DNA from: Duganella alba
GTDB taxonomy: Bacteria; Pseudomonadota; Gammaproteobacteria; Burkholderiales; Burkholderiaceae_D
Assembly (NCBI RefSeq): GCF_009674495.1
Contig: NZ_WKJN01000004.1
Span: 124,001 to 188,000, forward strand
Reading direction: 5' to 3'
DNA length: 64,000 bases
A program made the position numbers and the translations under genes. Numbering within the stretch: position 1 is the first letter of the stretch; each line of letters starts with the position of its first letter. The notes beneath the pieces were generated by a model. The model was not told the DNA's origin and searched no databases. It was given only the letters and a program-made list of their open reading frames with translations. Positions 52,789 to 61,605 of the stretch are shown here, piece by piece.

Positions 52789-53666
52789 CGGAACGCCTCG
52801 ATCACCACCCTGGCGACTTCGCCATGGATCTCGGGCCGCAGCTTGTCGTCCTTGCCCGGCTGCGTCAGGTACACCGCCAGGATGATCGGCGCCCTTCCCG
52901 GCGGCCAGAGGACGGCGATGTCGTTGACGCTGCCGTAGTCGCCGGCGCCGGTCTTGTCGGCGACCGTCCAGCCGGACGGCACGCCGGCGCGGATGCGGGT
53001 CGCGCCGGTGGTGTTCCCGATCATCCAGTCCTTCAGCAGGCGGCGATGCGGCGCCGGCAGCGCATCGCCCAGCACCAGCTTTTGCAGCGAGCGCGCCATC
53101 GACAGCGGCGTGGTGGTGTCGCGCGCATCGCCGGGAAGCGCCGAGTTCAGCTCCGTCTCCCAGCGGTCCAGGCGGAATTCGTTGTCGCCGATGGAGCGCG
53201 CATAGGCCGTGACGGCCGCCGGACCGCCGAGCTGCTTCATCAGCAAATTGGCCGCCGCGTTATCGCTGTACTGCAGCGTCGCCTCGCACAGCTCGGCCAC
53301 CGTCATGCCCTCCGCCACGTGCTTGCCGGTAACCGGCGAATGCGATACCAGGTCGCTCTTCTCGTACTGGATGTGTTTTTTCAGCAGGGACGGATCGCGC
53401 GACAGGATCGCGGCGGCCGCCATCATCTTGAAGGTGCTGCACATGGGGAAGCGCTCGTCGGCGCGATGCGCCAACTGCCGCCCATCCGCCGTGTTCAGCG
53501 CCGCCACGCCCAGCCGCCCGCCGGACTCCTTCTCCAGCCGCGCCAGCAGCCCGGGCGGCGACATGGGCGTGGTGGTCGGCGCCTGGTCCAGCAGATCGGC
53601 GGCGCGCGCCAGCGGCGTGCACGCCAGCGCCAGCAGCAGCGCACGACGGGTTGTGAAATCGCTCAT
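52785..53666 (-). CDS. bla: Class A beta-lactamase
   Basis: The 293-residue protein is a serine beta-lactamase that hydrolyses penicillins and related drugs in the periplasm. The signal peptide carries TTRRALLLALA, a possible Tat motif. All class A motifs are present: Ser77 in CSTFK, SDN at 134-136, Glu170 in ETELN, and Lys238 in DKTGAGDYG. A Cys precedes the active serine, but the position opposite is Gly, so the carbapenemase-type disulfide is absent. It resembles chromosomal PenA-like enzymes of Burkholderiales. No ampR-like regulator is adjacent. It is the first gene of a three-gene operon with two acetyltransferases. Confidence 0.94.
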   Translation of the reverse strand: MSDFTTRRALLLALACTPLARAADLLDQAPTTTPMSPPGLLARLEKESGGRLGVAALNTADGRQLAHRADERFPMCSTFKMMAAAAILSRDPSLLKKHIQYEKSDLVSHSPVTGKHVAEGMTVAELCEATLQYSDNAAANLLMKQLGGPAAVTAYARSIGDNEFRLDRWETELNSALPGDARDTTTPLSMARSLQKLVLGDALPAPHRRLLKDWMIGNTTGATRIRAGVPSGWTVADKTGAGDYGSVNDIAVLWPPGRAPIILAVYLTQPGKDDKLRPEIHGEVARVVIEAFR

Positions 53667-53772
53667 CGGCCCAAGAATAAGAGTTAAATAAAAATAAACA
53701 TATCACACCCTTGGCAAAAAAGCCAAGCCCAATTGCGCGCACCGCAATTGGCAGCGGCGGTAAACTCCCCGC

Positions 53773-55275
53773 ATGGCTACTCAGGTACTCATCGTCGGCG
53801 CCGGTCCCACCGGCTTGGTGCTTGCCATCGCACTGGCAAGGCGCGGCGTTGCTGTCCGCATCATCGACAAGAACAGCGGGCCGGGCCAGGCCTCGCGCGC
53901 CATGGCCGTCCATGCGCGCACGCTGGAGTTCTACCGCCAGCTGGGCTTTGCCGACGCGGTGCTCAGCCAGGGCATCAAGATCGACGCCATCCACCTGCGC
54001 GAACACGGCGAGGACATCGCGGCGCTGCCGCTCAACGACATCGGCGCCGGCCTCAGTCCCTATCCTTTCGTGCTGGCCTTTCCGCAGGACGACCACGAGC
54101 GCTTCCTGGTCGCGCAATTGCAGGCCGAAGGCGTGGCGGTCGAATGGAACACCGAACTGGAGTCCGTCACACAGGACGAATGGGGCGTGCGCGCGGTGCT
54201 GGAGTACAACGGCGACCGCATCGCCTGCAGCAGCACCTACCTGTGCGGCTGCGACGGCGCCCGCAGCCGCGTGCGCGAATCGCTGCGGCTGACCTTCAGC
54301 GGCGGCACCTACGACCATCTCTACTACGTGGCGGACGTGCAGACCGCCGGCCCGCCGAATCCGGACCTGCTGGCCCACCTCGGCGCCCACACCTTTGCGC
54401 TGATGCTGCCGGTGCGTTCGCGCGGCATGCAGCGGCTGATCGGCATCATGCCGCCGGGCGCGCCGGCGGAACCGGACTTCGAATCCGTGCGGCCGGTGCT
54501 GGAGCCGCTGCTGGGCATCAAGGTGGACCAGGTGAACTGGTTCTCGACCTACCACGTGCACCACCGCGTGGCCGCGCGCTTCCGCGTCGAGCGCTGCTTC
54601 ATCGCTGGCGACGCCGCCCACATCCACAGCCCGGCCGGCGGCCAGGGCATGAACACCGGCATCGGCGACGCCATCAACCTCGCGTGGAAACTGGCCCACG
54701 TGCTGCAAGGCCGCGCCGATGCGAAACTGCTCGACACCTACGAGGCCGAGCGCATCATCTTCGCGCGCAAGCTGGTCGTCACCACCGACCGCGCCTTCCA
54801 GCTCATCGTGTCGCAAGGCGCGGGCGGGCAACTGCTGCGCAGCTGGCTGCTGCCGCACGTGTTCCCGGTGCTGACCGGCTTTGCCGCCGCACGGCGCACG
54901 CTGTTCAAGACCCTGTCGCAGGTGCTGATCCATTATCCCGACAGTCCGCTGAGCGGCGGCCGCGCCGGCGATGTCATCGGCGGCGACCGGCTGCCGTGGG
55001 TGCCGGATAATTTCGCACCGCTGCAAACCCTGGACTGGCAGCTGCACGTCTACGGCCAAACCGATCCGCTGCTCGCCGCCGCCGCGCAGGCGCTGCGCCT
55101 GCCGCTGCACGCCTGGCCATGGAGCGACGCCGCCGCCCACGCCGGCCTGCTGGAGAACGCGGCCTACCTGGTGCGGCCCGACATGCACGTGGCGCTGGCC
55201 CTGCCGCGCCAGGAGGTGGACGTGCTGCAGGAACTGGCCGCGCGCTTCGCGCTGCGATTCGCCGGCGATAGCTAA
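53773..55275 (+). CDS. FAD-dependent aromatic-type monooxygenase
   Basis: The 500-residue protein belongs to the PheA/TfdB/MhpA-like group of FAD-binding monooxygenases that hydroxylate phenols or polyketides using NAD(P)H. The dinucleotide-binding GAGPTGLVLAIALARRG is at the N terminus, the CGCDGARSRVRE motif is near residue 155, and FIAGDAAHIHSPAGGQGMNTG is near residue 275. A shorter thioredoxin-like C-terminal region follows. It is divergent from bla across 106 bases and monocistronic. No linked pathway genes reveal the substrate; detoxification of an aromatic antibiotic is possible but unsupported. Confidence 0.9.
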   Translation: MATQVLIVGAGPTGLVLAIALARRGVAVRIIDKNSGPGQASRAMAVHARTLEFYRQLGFADAVLSQGIKIDAIHLREHGEDIAALPLNDIGAGLSPYPFVLAFPQDDHERFLVAQLQAEGVAVEWNTELESVTQDEWGVRAVLEYNGDRIACSSTYLCGCDGARSRVRESLRLTFSGGTYDHLYYVADVQTAGPPNPDLLAHLGAHTFALMLPVRSRGMQRLIGIMPPGAPAEPDFESVRPVLEPLLGIKVDQVNWFSTYHVHHRVAARFRVERCFIAGDAAHIHSPAGGQGMNTGIGDAINLAWKLAHVLQGRADAKLLDTYEAERIIFARKLVVTTDRAFQLIVSQGAGGQLLRSWLLPHVFPVLTGFAAARRTLFKTLSQVLIHYPDSPLSGGRAGDVIGGDRLPWVPDNFAPLQTLDWQLHVYGQTDPLLAAAAQALRLPLHAWPWSDAAAHAGLLENAAYLVRPDMHVALALPRQEVDVLQELAARFALRFAGDS

Positions 55276-55354
55276 AAGCCATTGACATCCCGCCGGAGGG
55301 CAAGCTAAGGTCGGCGTCGCGCTGATTCTTTACCTTACCCAATCAAAGGATGCC

Positions 55355-57208
55355 ATGAGTCTTCAAAACCCTTCCCGCCGCGACCTGCTGCTGGCCGCCC
55401 TTTCCGCCACCGCCGTCACCGCCGTTCCTGGTTTCGCCTGGGCCGCCGCCTCGCCGGCCGACGCCAGCTTCGCCAGGCTGCTGGACGATATCGCGGATGA
55501 AGTGCTGCGCCTGTCGCCGACCGGCGCCACCGGCCTTGGCCTCGACAAGGACGCGCGCGCCGCGCTGAAATCGCAGCTGGAAGACATCTCCGCCGCCGGC
55601 GACGAAGCCTGGGCCAAGGAAGTGAAATCGATCCAGACCCGCCTGCGCGGCGTCAACCGCGCGAACCTGAGCGCCGATGCGCAAACCCGCTACGACACCG
55701 TGGCCTACGCCGCCGAATCCGGCGTGCAGGGCCTGCGCTTCCCGTTCGGCGGCGCCGCCAGCGGCTTCAATGGCGGCACCGCACCCTTCCCTGTCACGCA
55801 GCAGGACGGCGCGCTGACACGCATTCCGGAATTCCTCGACTCGCAGCACCAGATCGCCAACGCCGCCGATGCGGAAGCCTACCTGGCCCGCCTGGCCGCC
55901 ATGGCCAGGATGCTGGACCAGGAAACCGCCCGCATCGCCGAGCAGTCGGCCAAAGGCATCGCGCCGCCGGACTTCATCTGCAAGACCGCGCTGGGCCAGT
56001 TGCAGGACTTCCGCAAGACCGCGCCGGCCGAGCAAAAGCTGGTGACCTCGATCACCGAGCGCACGCAGAAGCAGAACATCGCCGGCGACTGGCACGCGCG
56101 CGCCCTGAAACTGGTGGAAGGTTCGGTCTACCCGGCGCTGGAACGCCAGATCGCCACCTTCAGCAAGGCCGCCGCCAAGGCCACCAACGTCGCCGGCGTG
56201 CACCGCCTGCCGGACGGCGCGGCCTATTATGAATGGGCGCTGCGCCTGGGCACCTCGGCCACCCACGGCGCCAGGGAAATCCACGCCATCGGCCTGGAAC
56301 AGAACAAGCAGCTGCAGGCGCGCATCGACGCCATCCTGAAAAAGCAAGGCATCACCCAGGGCACGGTCGGCCAGCGTTTGCTCGGCCTGTCGAAAGACCC
56401 GAGCCGCTTCTACGCCGACGACGACAAGGGCCGCGAACAGCTGATCGCCTACTGCAACGAGCGCGTGGCAGCGGTGCGCAAGCTGATGCCGCAGATCTCG
56501 CACCTGGACCTGAAAGTGCCGCTGCAAATCAAGCGCGTGCCGGTCGACATCGAAGCCGGCGCGCCGCTCGGCTACATGAACTTCGCCTCGCTGGACGGTT
56601 CGCGTCCGGCCATCTACTACATCAACCTGAAGTCGACCACGCTGTGGCCGAAGTCGGAAATCTCGACGCTGACGGCGCACGAAGGCATTCCGGGCCACGC
56701 CTGGCAAGGCGCCTACCTGGCCGAGCACCACGACGAGCTGCCACTGATCTCCTCGCTGATCGGCTTCAACGCCTTTGTCGAAGGCTGGGCGCTGTACGCG
56801 GAGCAGCTGGTCGACGAATTCGGCCTGTACGCCAACGATCCGTTCAGCCAGATCGGCTACCTGCAGGCGCAGCAGTTCCGCGCCTGCCGCCTGGTGGTCG
56901 ACACCGGCATGCACGCGATGAAGTGGACGCGCGAACAGGCGATCCGCTTCCTGGTCGAAAACACCGGCCGTGGCCAGCAGGCCATGACCAGCGAGATCGA
57001 CCGCTACACGGTATCGCCGGGCCAGGCCTGCGGCTACAAGATGGGCCACAACGAAATCCTGCGCCAGCGCGACCGCGCCAAGCAGGCGCTGGGTGGCAAA
57101 TTCGACCTGGCCGGCTTCAACGACGCGCTGGTGCAAAGCTGCGGCGTGCCGCTGACGGTGCTGCCGACGGTGATCGATCGTTACATCACGAAACAACAGA
57201 AGGCATAA
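55355..57208 (+). CDS. DUF885 family protein (putative exported metallopeptidase-like)
   Basis: The 617-residue protein starts with a twin-arginine-type signal (SRRDLLLAALSATAVTAVPGFAWA) and continues as a mostly helical DUF885 protein. The conserved TLTAHEGIPGHAWQGAYLAEHH supplies an HExxxH motif plus a later glutamate (FVEGWALYAEQLVDE), the pattern that suggests zinc-dependent hydrolase activity. Homologues are usually annotated only as DUF885. It lies between a monooxygenase and dadA but with gaps of 50-80 bases and no evident functional link. The role is unknown. Confidence 0.85.
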   Translation: MSLQNPSRRDLLLAALSATAVTAVPGFAWAAASPADASFARLLDDIADEVLRLSPTGATGLGLDKDARAALKSQLEDISAAGDEAWAKEVKSIQTRLRGVNRANLSADAQTRYDTVAYAAESGVQGLRFPFGGAASGFNGGTAPFPVTQQDGALTRIPEFLDSQHQIANAADAEAYLARLAAMARMLDQETARIAEQSAKGIAPPDFICKTALGQLQDFRKTAPAEQKLVTSITERTQKQNIAGDWHARALKLVEGSVYPALERQIATFSKAAAKATNVAGVHRLPDGAAYYEWALRLGTSATHGAREIHAIGLEQNKQLQARIDAILKKQGITQGTVGQRLLGLSKDPSRFYADDDKGREQLIAYCNERVAAVRKLMPQISHLDLKVPLQIKRVPVDIEAGAPLGYMNFASLDGSRPAIYYINLKSTTLWPKSEISTLTAHEGIPGHAWQGAYLAEHHDELPLISSLIGFNAFVEGWALYAEQLVDEFGLYANDPFSQIGYLQAQQFRACRLVVDTGMHAMKWTREQAIRFLVENTGRGQQAMTSEIDRYTVSPGQACGYKMGHNEILRQRDRAKQALGGKFDLAGFNDALVQSCGVPLTVLPTVIDRYITKQQKA

Positions 57209-57256
57209 AAAGTCGTTTATAGGCCGATGGTTTTCTTGTAAGCTTGTTATGAAATC

Positions 57257-58516
57257 ATGAAAACCATCGCCATCATCGGCGGCGGCGTCACCGGCGTGAC
57301 GACCGCCTATGCCCTCGCCAAGCGCGGCTTTGCCGTCACCCTGCTGGAACGTCATCGCTATGCGGCGATGGAAACCTCGTATGCCAACGGCGGCCAGCTG
57401 TCCGCCTCCAACGCCGAGGTATGGAACCACCGCGCCAACATCGGCAAGGCGCTGCAATGGATGCTGCGCAGCGATGCACCGCTGCTGGTGCATCCGCATC
57501 CCACCTGGCACAAGCTGTCCTGGTTCGCCGAATTCGTCTCGGCCATGCCCAACTACCACCGCAACACCATCGCCCTCGCGCGCATGGCGGTGGCGGCGCG
57601 CGACCACCTGTTCCAGTGGGCCGACGACGAAGGCATCGAATTCGACCTGCAACGGCGCGGCATCCTGCACATCCACCGCGACCGCGCCGAGTTCGAGCAC
57701 GCGGTGGCCGTCACCAAACTGCTGGAACGCGGCGGCGTGCCGCGCCGCGCCGTCACGCCGGAAGAGATGCGCGCCATCGAGCCGGCGCTGCGCGGCGCCT
57801 GCTACGCCGGCCATTACACCGAAAGCGACAGCAGCGGCGACATCCACAAATTCACCACCGGCCTGGCGCTGGCCGCGCAGCGCCACGGCGCGCAGCTGCG
57901 CTACCAGCAGCAGGTGGTGCAGCTGAACGCCGGCGCCGGCGGCGTCGACGTCACCGTTCTGCACGGCGACAGCGCCGACACCAGCCGCTACGACGCCGTG
58001 GTGGTCTGCGCCGGCACCGCCAGTCGCGACCTCGCCGCGCAGCTGGGCGACAGCGTCAACGTCTATCCGGTCAAGGGCTATTCGGTCACCGTGCACCTGG
58101 AGGACGCGGCCAGCCGCGCCGCCGCGCCCAGCGTCAGCCTGGTCGACGACACGGTCAAGCTGGTGTGCAGCCGGCTGGGCCAGGACCGCCTGCGCGTGGC
58201 CGGCACCGCTGAATTCCACGGCCATAACCGCGACATCCGCGCCGACCGCATCGCGCCGCTGACTGATTGGGTGCAACACAACTTCCCGGACGTCAGCACG
58301 CGCAGCATCACGCCATGGGCCGGACTGCGGCCGATGATGCCGGATCTGCTGCCGCGCGTCGGTCCCGGCAAGGCGCCGGGCGTGTTCTACAACACCGGTC
58401 ACGGCCACCTGGGCTGGACTTTATCGGCCGCCACGGCGGACATGGTGGCCAGCGCGATATCTTCCTCTTGGGAGGCGGTGCGGCAACGCACCGCCAACCC
58501 CTTGAAAATGGCGTAA
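57257..58516 (+). CDS. dadA: D-amino acid dehydrogenase (DadA-type)
   Basis: The 419-residue flavoprotein oxidises D-amino acids to 2-oxo acids and feeds electrons to the respiratory chain at the inner membrane. The FAD-binding IAIIGGGVTGVTTAYALAKRG and ETSYANGGQLSASNAEVW (both split in the family) match DadA. Also visible are ESDSSGDIHKFTTGLALAA in the middle, PWAGLRPMMPDLLPRVG, and NTGHGHLGWTLS near the C terminus. No alanine racemase or Lrp gene is adjacent, unlike the usual dadAX arrangement. It stands alone, followed 41 bases later by the TPR protein gene. Confidence 0.92.
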   Translation: MKTIAIIGGGVTGVTTAYALAKRGFAVTLLERHRYAAMETSYANGGQLSASNAEVWNHRANIGKALQWMLRSDAPLLVHPHPTWHKLSWFAEFVSAMPNYHRNTIALARMAVAARDHLFQWADDEGIEFDLQRRGILHIHRDRAEFEHAVAVTKLLERGGVPRRAVTPEEMRAIEPALRGACYAGHYTESDSSGDIHKFTTGLALAAQRHGAQLRYQQQVVQLNAGAGGVDVTVLHGDSADTSRYDAVVVCAGTASRDLAAQLGDSVNVYPVKGYSVTVHLEDAASRAAAPSVSLVDDTVKLVCSRLGQDRLRVAGTAEFHGHNRDIRADRIAPLTDWVQHNFPDVSTRSITPWAGLRPMMPDLLPRVGPGKAPGVFYNTGHGHLGWTLSAATADMVASAISSSWEAVRQRTANPLKMA

Positions 58517-58557
58517 ACTGCCATCATCTTAGGCCTGTCTTCACTAGGAGGTATGAC

Positions 58558-59502
58558 ATGACGGCGAAATCCATTGCACGTATTACTTTACTGGCCGGCG
58601 CCCTGGCGCTGGCCGCCCCCGTATTTGCCGCCGAACCGACCATCCAGGAGGTGTACGCGGCCGCCAACGCCGGCAAGTACGCCGAGGCGCAATCCATGAT
58701 GGACCAGGTGCTGGCGGCGCATCCGAAAAGCGCCAACGCCCACTTCGTGGAAGCGGAGCTGCTGGCCAAGCAAGGCAAGTTCGCGGCCGCGCAAACGTCG
58801 CTGGCCAAGGCCGAGGAGTTGGCGCCCGGCCTGCCCAAGGTCAAGCCCGAAGCCGTGGCCAAACTGCGCGCGCTGCTGGCGGAAGGCCAGAAGGTCGATT
58901 ATTCGCAGAAACGCAGCAGCACCAACGGCGGCGGCGCGGCCAACTACGGCAGCGGCGGTTATGCCAACGCGCCGCAGAGTAGCGGCATCGGCTGGGGCGG
59001 CATCCTGATCATCGGCCTGGGCCTGGCGGGTTTCATCTGGCTGGCGACGCGCTTCATGCAGCGCCGCCAGCAGCAGGGAGCTGCTAACGACGGCTACAGC
59101 CCCGGCGCCTACAACCCGGGCGCCGCGCCGGGCTACCCTCCGGGCGCCAACTATCCGCAGCAAGGCGGTTACCCGCCACCGGGGTATGGTCAGCCTGGCT
59201 ACGGCCAGCCGGCGCAGCCTGGCATGGGTTCGCGCATCATGGGCGGCCTGGCCACCGGCGCGGCGGTGGGCGCGGGGATCGTGGCGGGCGAAGCGATCGC
59301 ACGCCAGTTCACCGGCGGCCATGATTCGGGCAACGCCAACGCCGCGCCGCGCAACGACATCGTCTACGATGATCCGGCCGCGCGCGACGACCTGCTGCGC
59401 CGCGACGACATGGGCGGCAACGACTTCGGCGTCAGCGGCGGCTGGGATGACGGCGGTTCCGGCGGCGGCGACAGCGGCGGCGGTGGCGGCGACTGGGATT
59501 AA
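58558..59502 (+). CDS. Exported TPR-like membrane protein with Pro/Gly-rich tail
   Basis: The start at 58558 follows a perfect AGGAGGT ribosome site (58546-58552). The 314-residue protein has a signal peptide (RITLLAGALALAAPVFA), a tetratricopeptide-like region (VYAAANAGKYAEAQSMMDQV, AHFVEAELLAKQGKFAAAQ, split), one transmembrane helix (GWGGILIIGLGLAGFIWLATRF, split), and a long low-complexity tail with PGYGQPGYGQP repeats and a Gly/Asp/Ser-rich end (GGSGGGDSGGGGGDWD). The function is unknown. The strong ribosome site suggests high expression. The tail could mediate envelope or protein contacts. Confidence 0.8.
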   Translation: MTAKSIARITLLAGALALAAPVFAAEPTIQEVYAAANAGKYAEAQSMMDQVLAAHPKSANAHFVEAELLAKQGKFAAAQTSLAKAEELAPGLPKVKPEAVAKLRALLAEGQKVDYSQKRSSTNGGGAANYGSGGYANAPQSSGIGWGGILIIGLGLAGFIWLATRFMQRRQQQGAANDGYSPGAYNPGAAPGYPPGANYPQQGGYPPPGYGQPGYGQPAQPGMGSRIMGGLATGAAVGAGIVAGEAIARQFTGGHDSGNANAAPRNDIVYDDPAARDDLLRRDDMGGNDFGVSGGWDDGGSGGGDSGGGGGDWD

Positions 59503-59531
59503 TCCGCCACCGTCACACCGATAGCATCACC

Positions 59532-60503
59532 TCACGGGGCGCGGCGTTCGCCCGCCCCGGCTGCCTCCATCGCCAGGTCCCAATACGGCGGACTGCCGAA
59601 ATACTCCTTCAAATGACGTATCAACAGCTGTGCCTTGGCCTGGTTCGAGCGCCCCGGCATGTGCACCGCATGGATCGCCGATTCGCCGGGATCGCGGCGC
59701 GGCTCGATCGCGCTGCGTTCGATCGGGTCCATCGGGAACACCGGCACCAGCTGGCCGGCCACGATGGCGTCGCTGGTCAGCCAGTTGGCCAGGTGGACGA
59801 TGCCGGCGCCGCCGATGGCCGCATGCAGCAGCGAATCGGTATCGTCGCAGCGCAGCTTGCCCTTGACCGCCAGCGGCTGGCCGCCGTTGACGCCGTCGAA
59901 ACGCCACCAGCCGCGCGGCGGCACGCGCCCGTTGACCGTCAGGCATTGATGATGAAGCAGGTCTTCCGGCCTGGCCGGCCAGCCGTGACGTTGCAGATAC
60001 GCCGGGCTGGCGCTGACCACCCGGTTCTGTCCCGCGATCCGCGTCGCCACCAGATCGTTGGCCTTCAACACGCCGGCGCGCACCGCCACATCCACGCGCT
60101 GCGCCGCCAGGTCCACCACGTCGTCGCTGACGTGCAGATCGACCTCGATCAGCGGGTGGCGCTGCAGAAAGGCGGCGATGGCCGGCGCCACGTGCAGGCG
60201 GCCGAAGGCGGCCGGCGCGGTCACCGTCAGCAGGCCGCGCGGTTCGCTGTCCAGCTCCTGCACCGCGCTCTTGCCCTCGGCCAGCTCGGCCAGGATATTG
60301 CGGGCGCGCGGCAGGAAACGTTCGCCCGCATCGGTTACAATCACCTGCCGCGAGCTGCGCAACAGCAGTCGCGCGCCCAGTTCCGCTTCCAGCGCATCGA
60401 TCTTGCGCGAGACCGACGACACCGCCATTTCCAGCTGTACGGCGGCCTTGGACAGGCTCCGCAGTTCGACCACGGTCACAAAGCATTGCAATGCATCGAT
60501 CAT
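59532..60503 (-). CDS. LysR-family transcriptional regulator
   Basis: The 323-residue LysR regulator has the N-terminal helix-turn-helix LQCFVTVVELRSLSKAAVQLEMAVSSVSRKIDALE (split) and an effector domain of the CrgA/AaeR-like group (PRGLLTVTAPAAFGRLHVAP; VDVAVRAGVL). It is divergent from the metallo-hydrolase gene, separated by 112 A/T-rich bases containing a dyad. This is the classical layout of a LysR protein controlling its neighbour. It converges on the TPR protein gene, leaving 29 bases. The effector is unknown. Confidence 0.92.
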   Translation of the reverse strand: MIDALQCFVTVVELRSLSKAAVQLEMAVSSVSRKIDALEAELGARLLLRSSRQVIVTDAGERFLPRARNILAELAEGKSAVQELDSEPRGLLTVTAPAAFGRLHVAPAIAAFLQRHPLIEVDLHVSDDVVDLAAQRVDVAVRAGVLKANDLVATRIAGQNRVVSASPAYLQRHGWPARPEDLLHHQCLTVNGRVPPRGWWRFDGVNGGQPLAVKGKLRCDDTDSLLHAAIGGAGIVHLANWLTSDAIVAGQLVPVFPMDPIERSAIEPRRDPGESAIHAVHMPGRSNQAKAQLLIRHLKEYFGSPPYWDLAMEAAGAGERRAP

Positions 60504-60515
60504 CTACGCTCCATG

Positions 60516-60532
60516 TTTGCGGATTTCGCAAA
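60516..60532. promoter_or_regulatory. Dyad between LysR and metallo-hydrolase genes
   Basis: TTTGCG (60516-60521) and CGCAAA (60527-60532) are perfect complements with a five-base centre, 13 bases upstream of the LysR start codon. A related TTTTGCAAA occurs further right in the same gap. Binding by the adjacent LysR protein is plausible, but the spacing is shorter than a typical LysR site. Confidence 0.4.
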
Positions 60533-60615
60533 GACTATTTGCTTTTTTCCATATTGTGCCATTTTTTGCAAAGATGCATACTTCGTTCATCACTGAACTG
60601 TTAAGGATATACATC

Positions 60616-61554
60616 ATGAAATTCACCCCTGTCTTTGCAGCACTGGCCTTTGTCGCCGCACCTGTCTTCGCCGCCGCGCCGCTGGCCGGCACCAACGCAC
60701 CCGGCTTCCACCGCGTGATGCTGGGCGACTTTGAAGTGACCGCCGTCAGCGACGGCACCGTCGATCTGCCGATGGACAAGCTGCTGCAGGAGCCGGCCGC
60801 CGCCACCGTCAAGGCGCTGGCCCGCAATTTCCAATCGGTGCCGACCGAAACCTCGGTCAACGGCTTCCTGATCAACACCGGCGGCAAGCTGATCCTGGTG
60901 GACGCCGGCGCCGGCAGCCTGTTCGGCCCGACGCTGGGCAAGCTGGTGGCCAACATCAAGGCCTCCGGCTACCAGCCGGAGCAGATCGATGAAATCTACC
61001 TGACCCACCTGCACCCCGACCACGTGGGCGGCCTGGCGGCCAACAGCCAGCTGGTGTTCCCGAACGCCGTGGTGCGCGCCGACAAGCACGACACCGATTT
61101 CTGGCTGAGCCAGGCCAACCTGGACAAGGCCCCGACCGACAGCAAGGGCTTCTTCCAGGGCGCGATGGCTTCGCTGTCGCCCTACGCCGCCGCCCAGCAC
61201 CTCAAGCCGTTCAGCGGCGACACCGAGCTGGCGCCAGGCGTGCACGCCACCGCCAGCTACGGCCACACGCCGGGCCACACCATCTACACCTTCGAAAGCA
61301 AGGGCAAAAAACTGGTGCTGGTGGGCGACCTGATCCACGTAGCCGCGGTGCAGCTGGACCATCCGGAAGTGACCATCGGCTTCGACAGCGACGCCAAGTC
61401 GGCCGCCGCCTCGCGCGCCAAGGTGTTCCAGGCCTTGTCCAAGGAAGGCGCGCTGGTCGGCGCAGCCCACCTGTCCTTCCCCGGCCTGGGCCATCTGCGC
61501 ATCGACGGCAAGGGCTACGACTGGTTGCCGGTCAGCTATAGCCAGCTGCGATAA
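60616..61554 (+). CDS. Exported MBL-fold metallo-hydrolase
   Basis: The 312-residue protein has a signal peptide (FTPVFAALAFVAAPVFAA) followed by a metallo-beta-lactamase fold. The zinc motif is THLHPDHVGGL (HxHxDH), the third His is in SYGHTPGHTIY, and an Asp is in LVGDLIHV. It resembles quorum-quenching-like or hydrolase members more than true B3 lactamases, but the substrate cannot be assigned. AAGGA lies before the ATG at 60616; a longer frame that crosses the LysR gene is rejected. The divergent LysR gene is its probable regulator. Confidence 0.9.
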   Translation: MKFTPVFAALAFVAAPVFAAAPLAGTNAPGFHRVMLGDFEVTAVSDGTVDLPMDKLLQEPAAATVKALARNFQSVPTETSVNGFLINTGGKLILVDAGAGSLFGPTLGKLVANIKASGYQPEQIDEIYLTHLHPDHVGGLAANSQLVFPNAVVRADKHDTDFWLSQANLDKAPTDSKGFFQGAMASLSPYAAAQHLKPFSGDTELAPGVHATASYGHTPGHTIYTFESKGKKLVLVGDLIHVAAVQLDHPEVTIGFDSDAKSAAASRAKVFQALSKEGALVGAAHLSFPGLGHLRIDGKGYDWLPVSYSQLR

Positions 61555-61605
61555 TAATTAACGCCGCGTCAGCAGCCCGTCAGTAAATTCTGTAAAATTG
61601 GTCTC

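Noticed and set aside
52994..53100. Carbapenemase-type disulfide in the class A beta-lactamase
   Set aside because: A Cys precedes the active serine, but the partner position after KTG is Gly, so the bridge cannot form.
53260..55188. 642-codon minus-strand frame across bla and the monooxygenase
   Set aside because: Shadow of both genes, with arbitrary composition and no recognisable domain.
55343..58408. 1021-codon open frame on the minus strand opposite the DUF885 and dadA genes
   Set aside because: It spans two well-supported genes in antisense, has a repetitive Gly/Val/Arg/His composition, and matches no family. It is a by-product of GC-rich codon usage.
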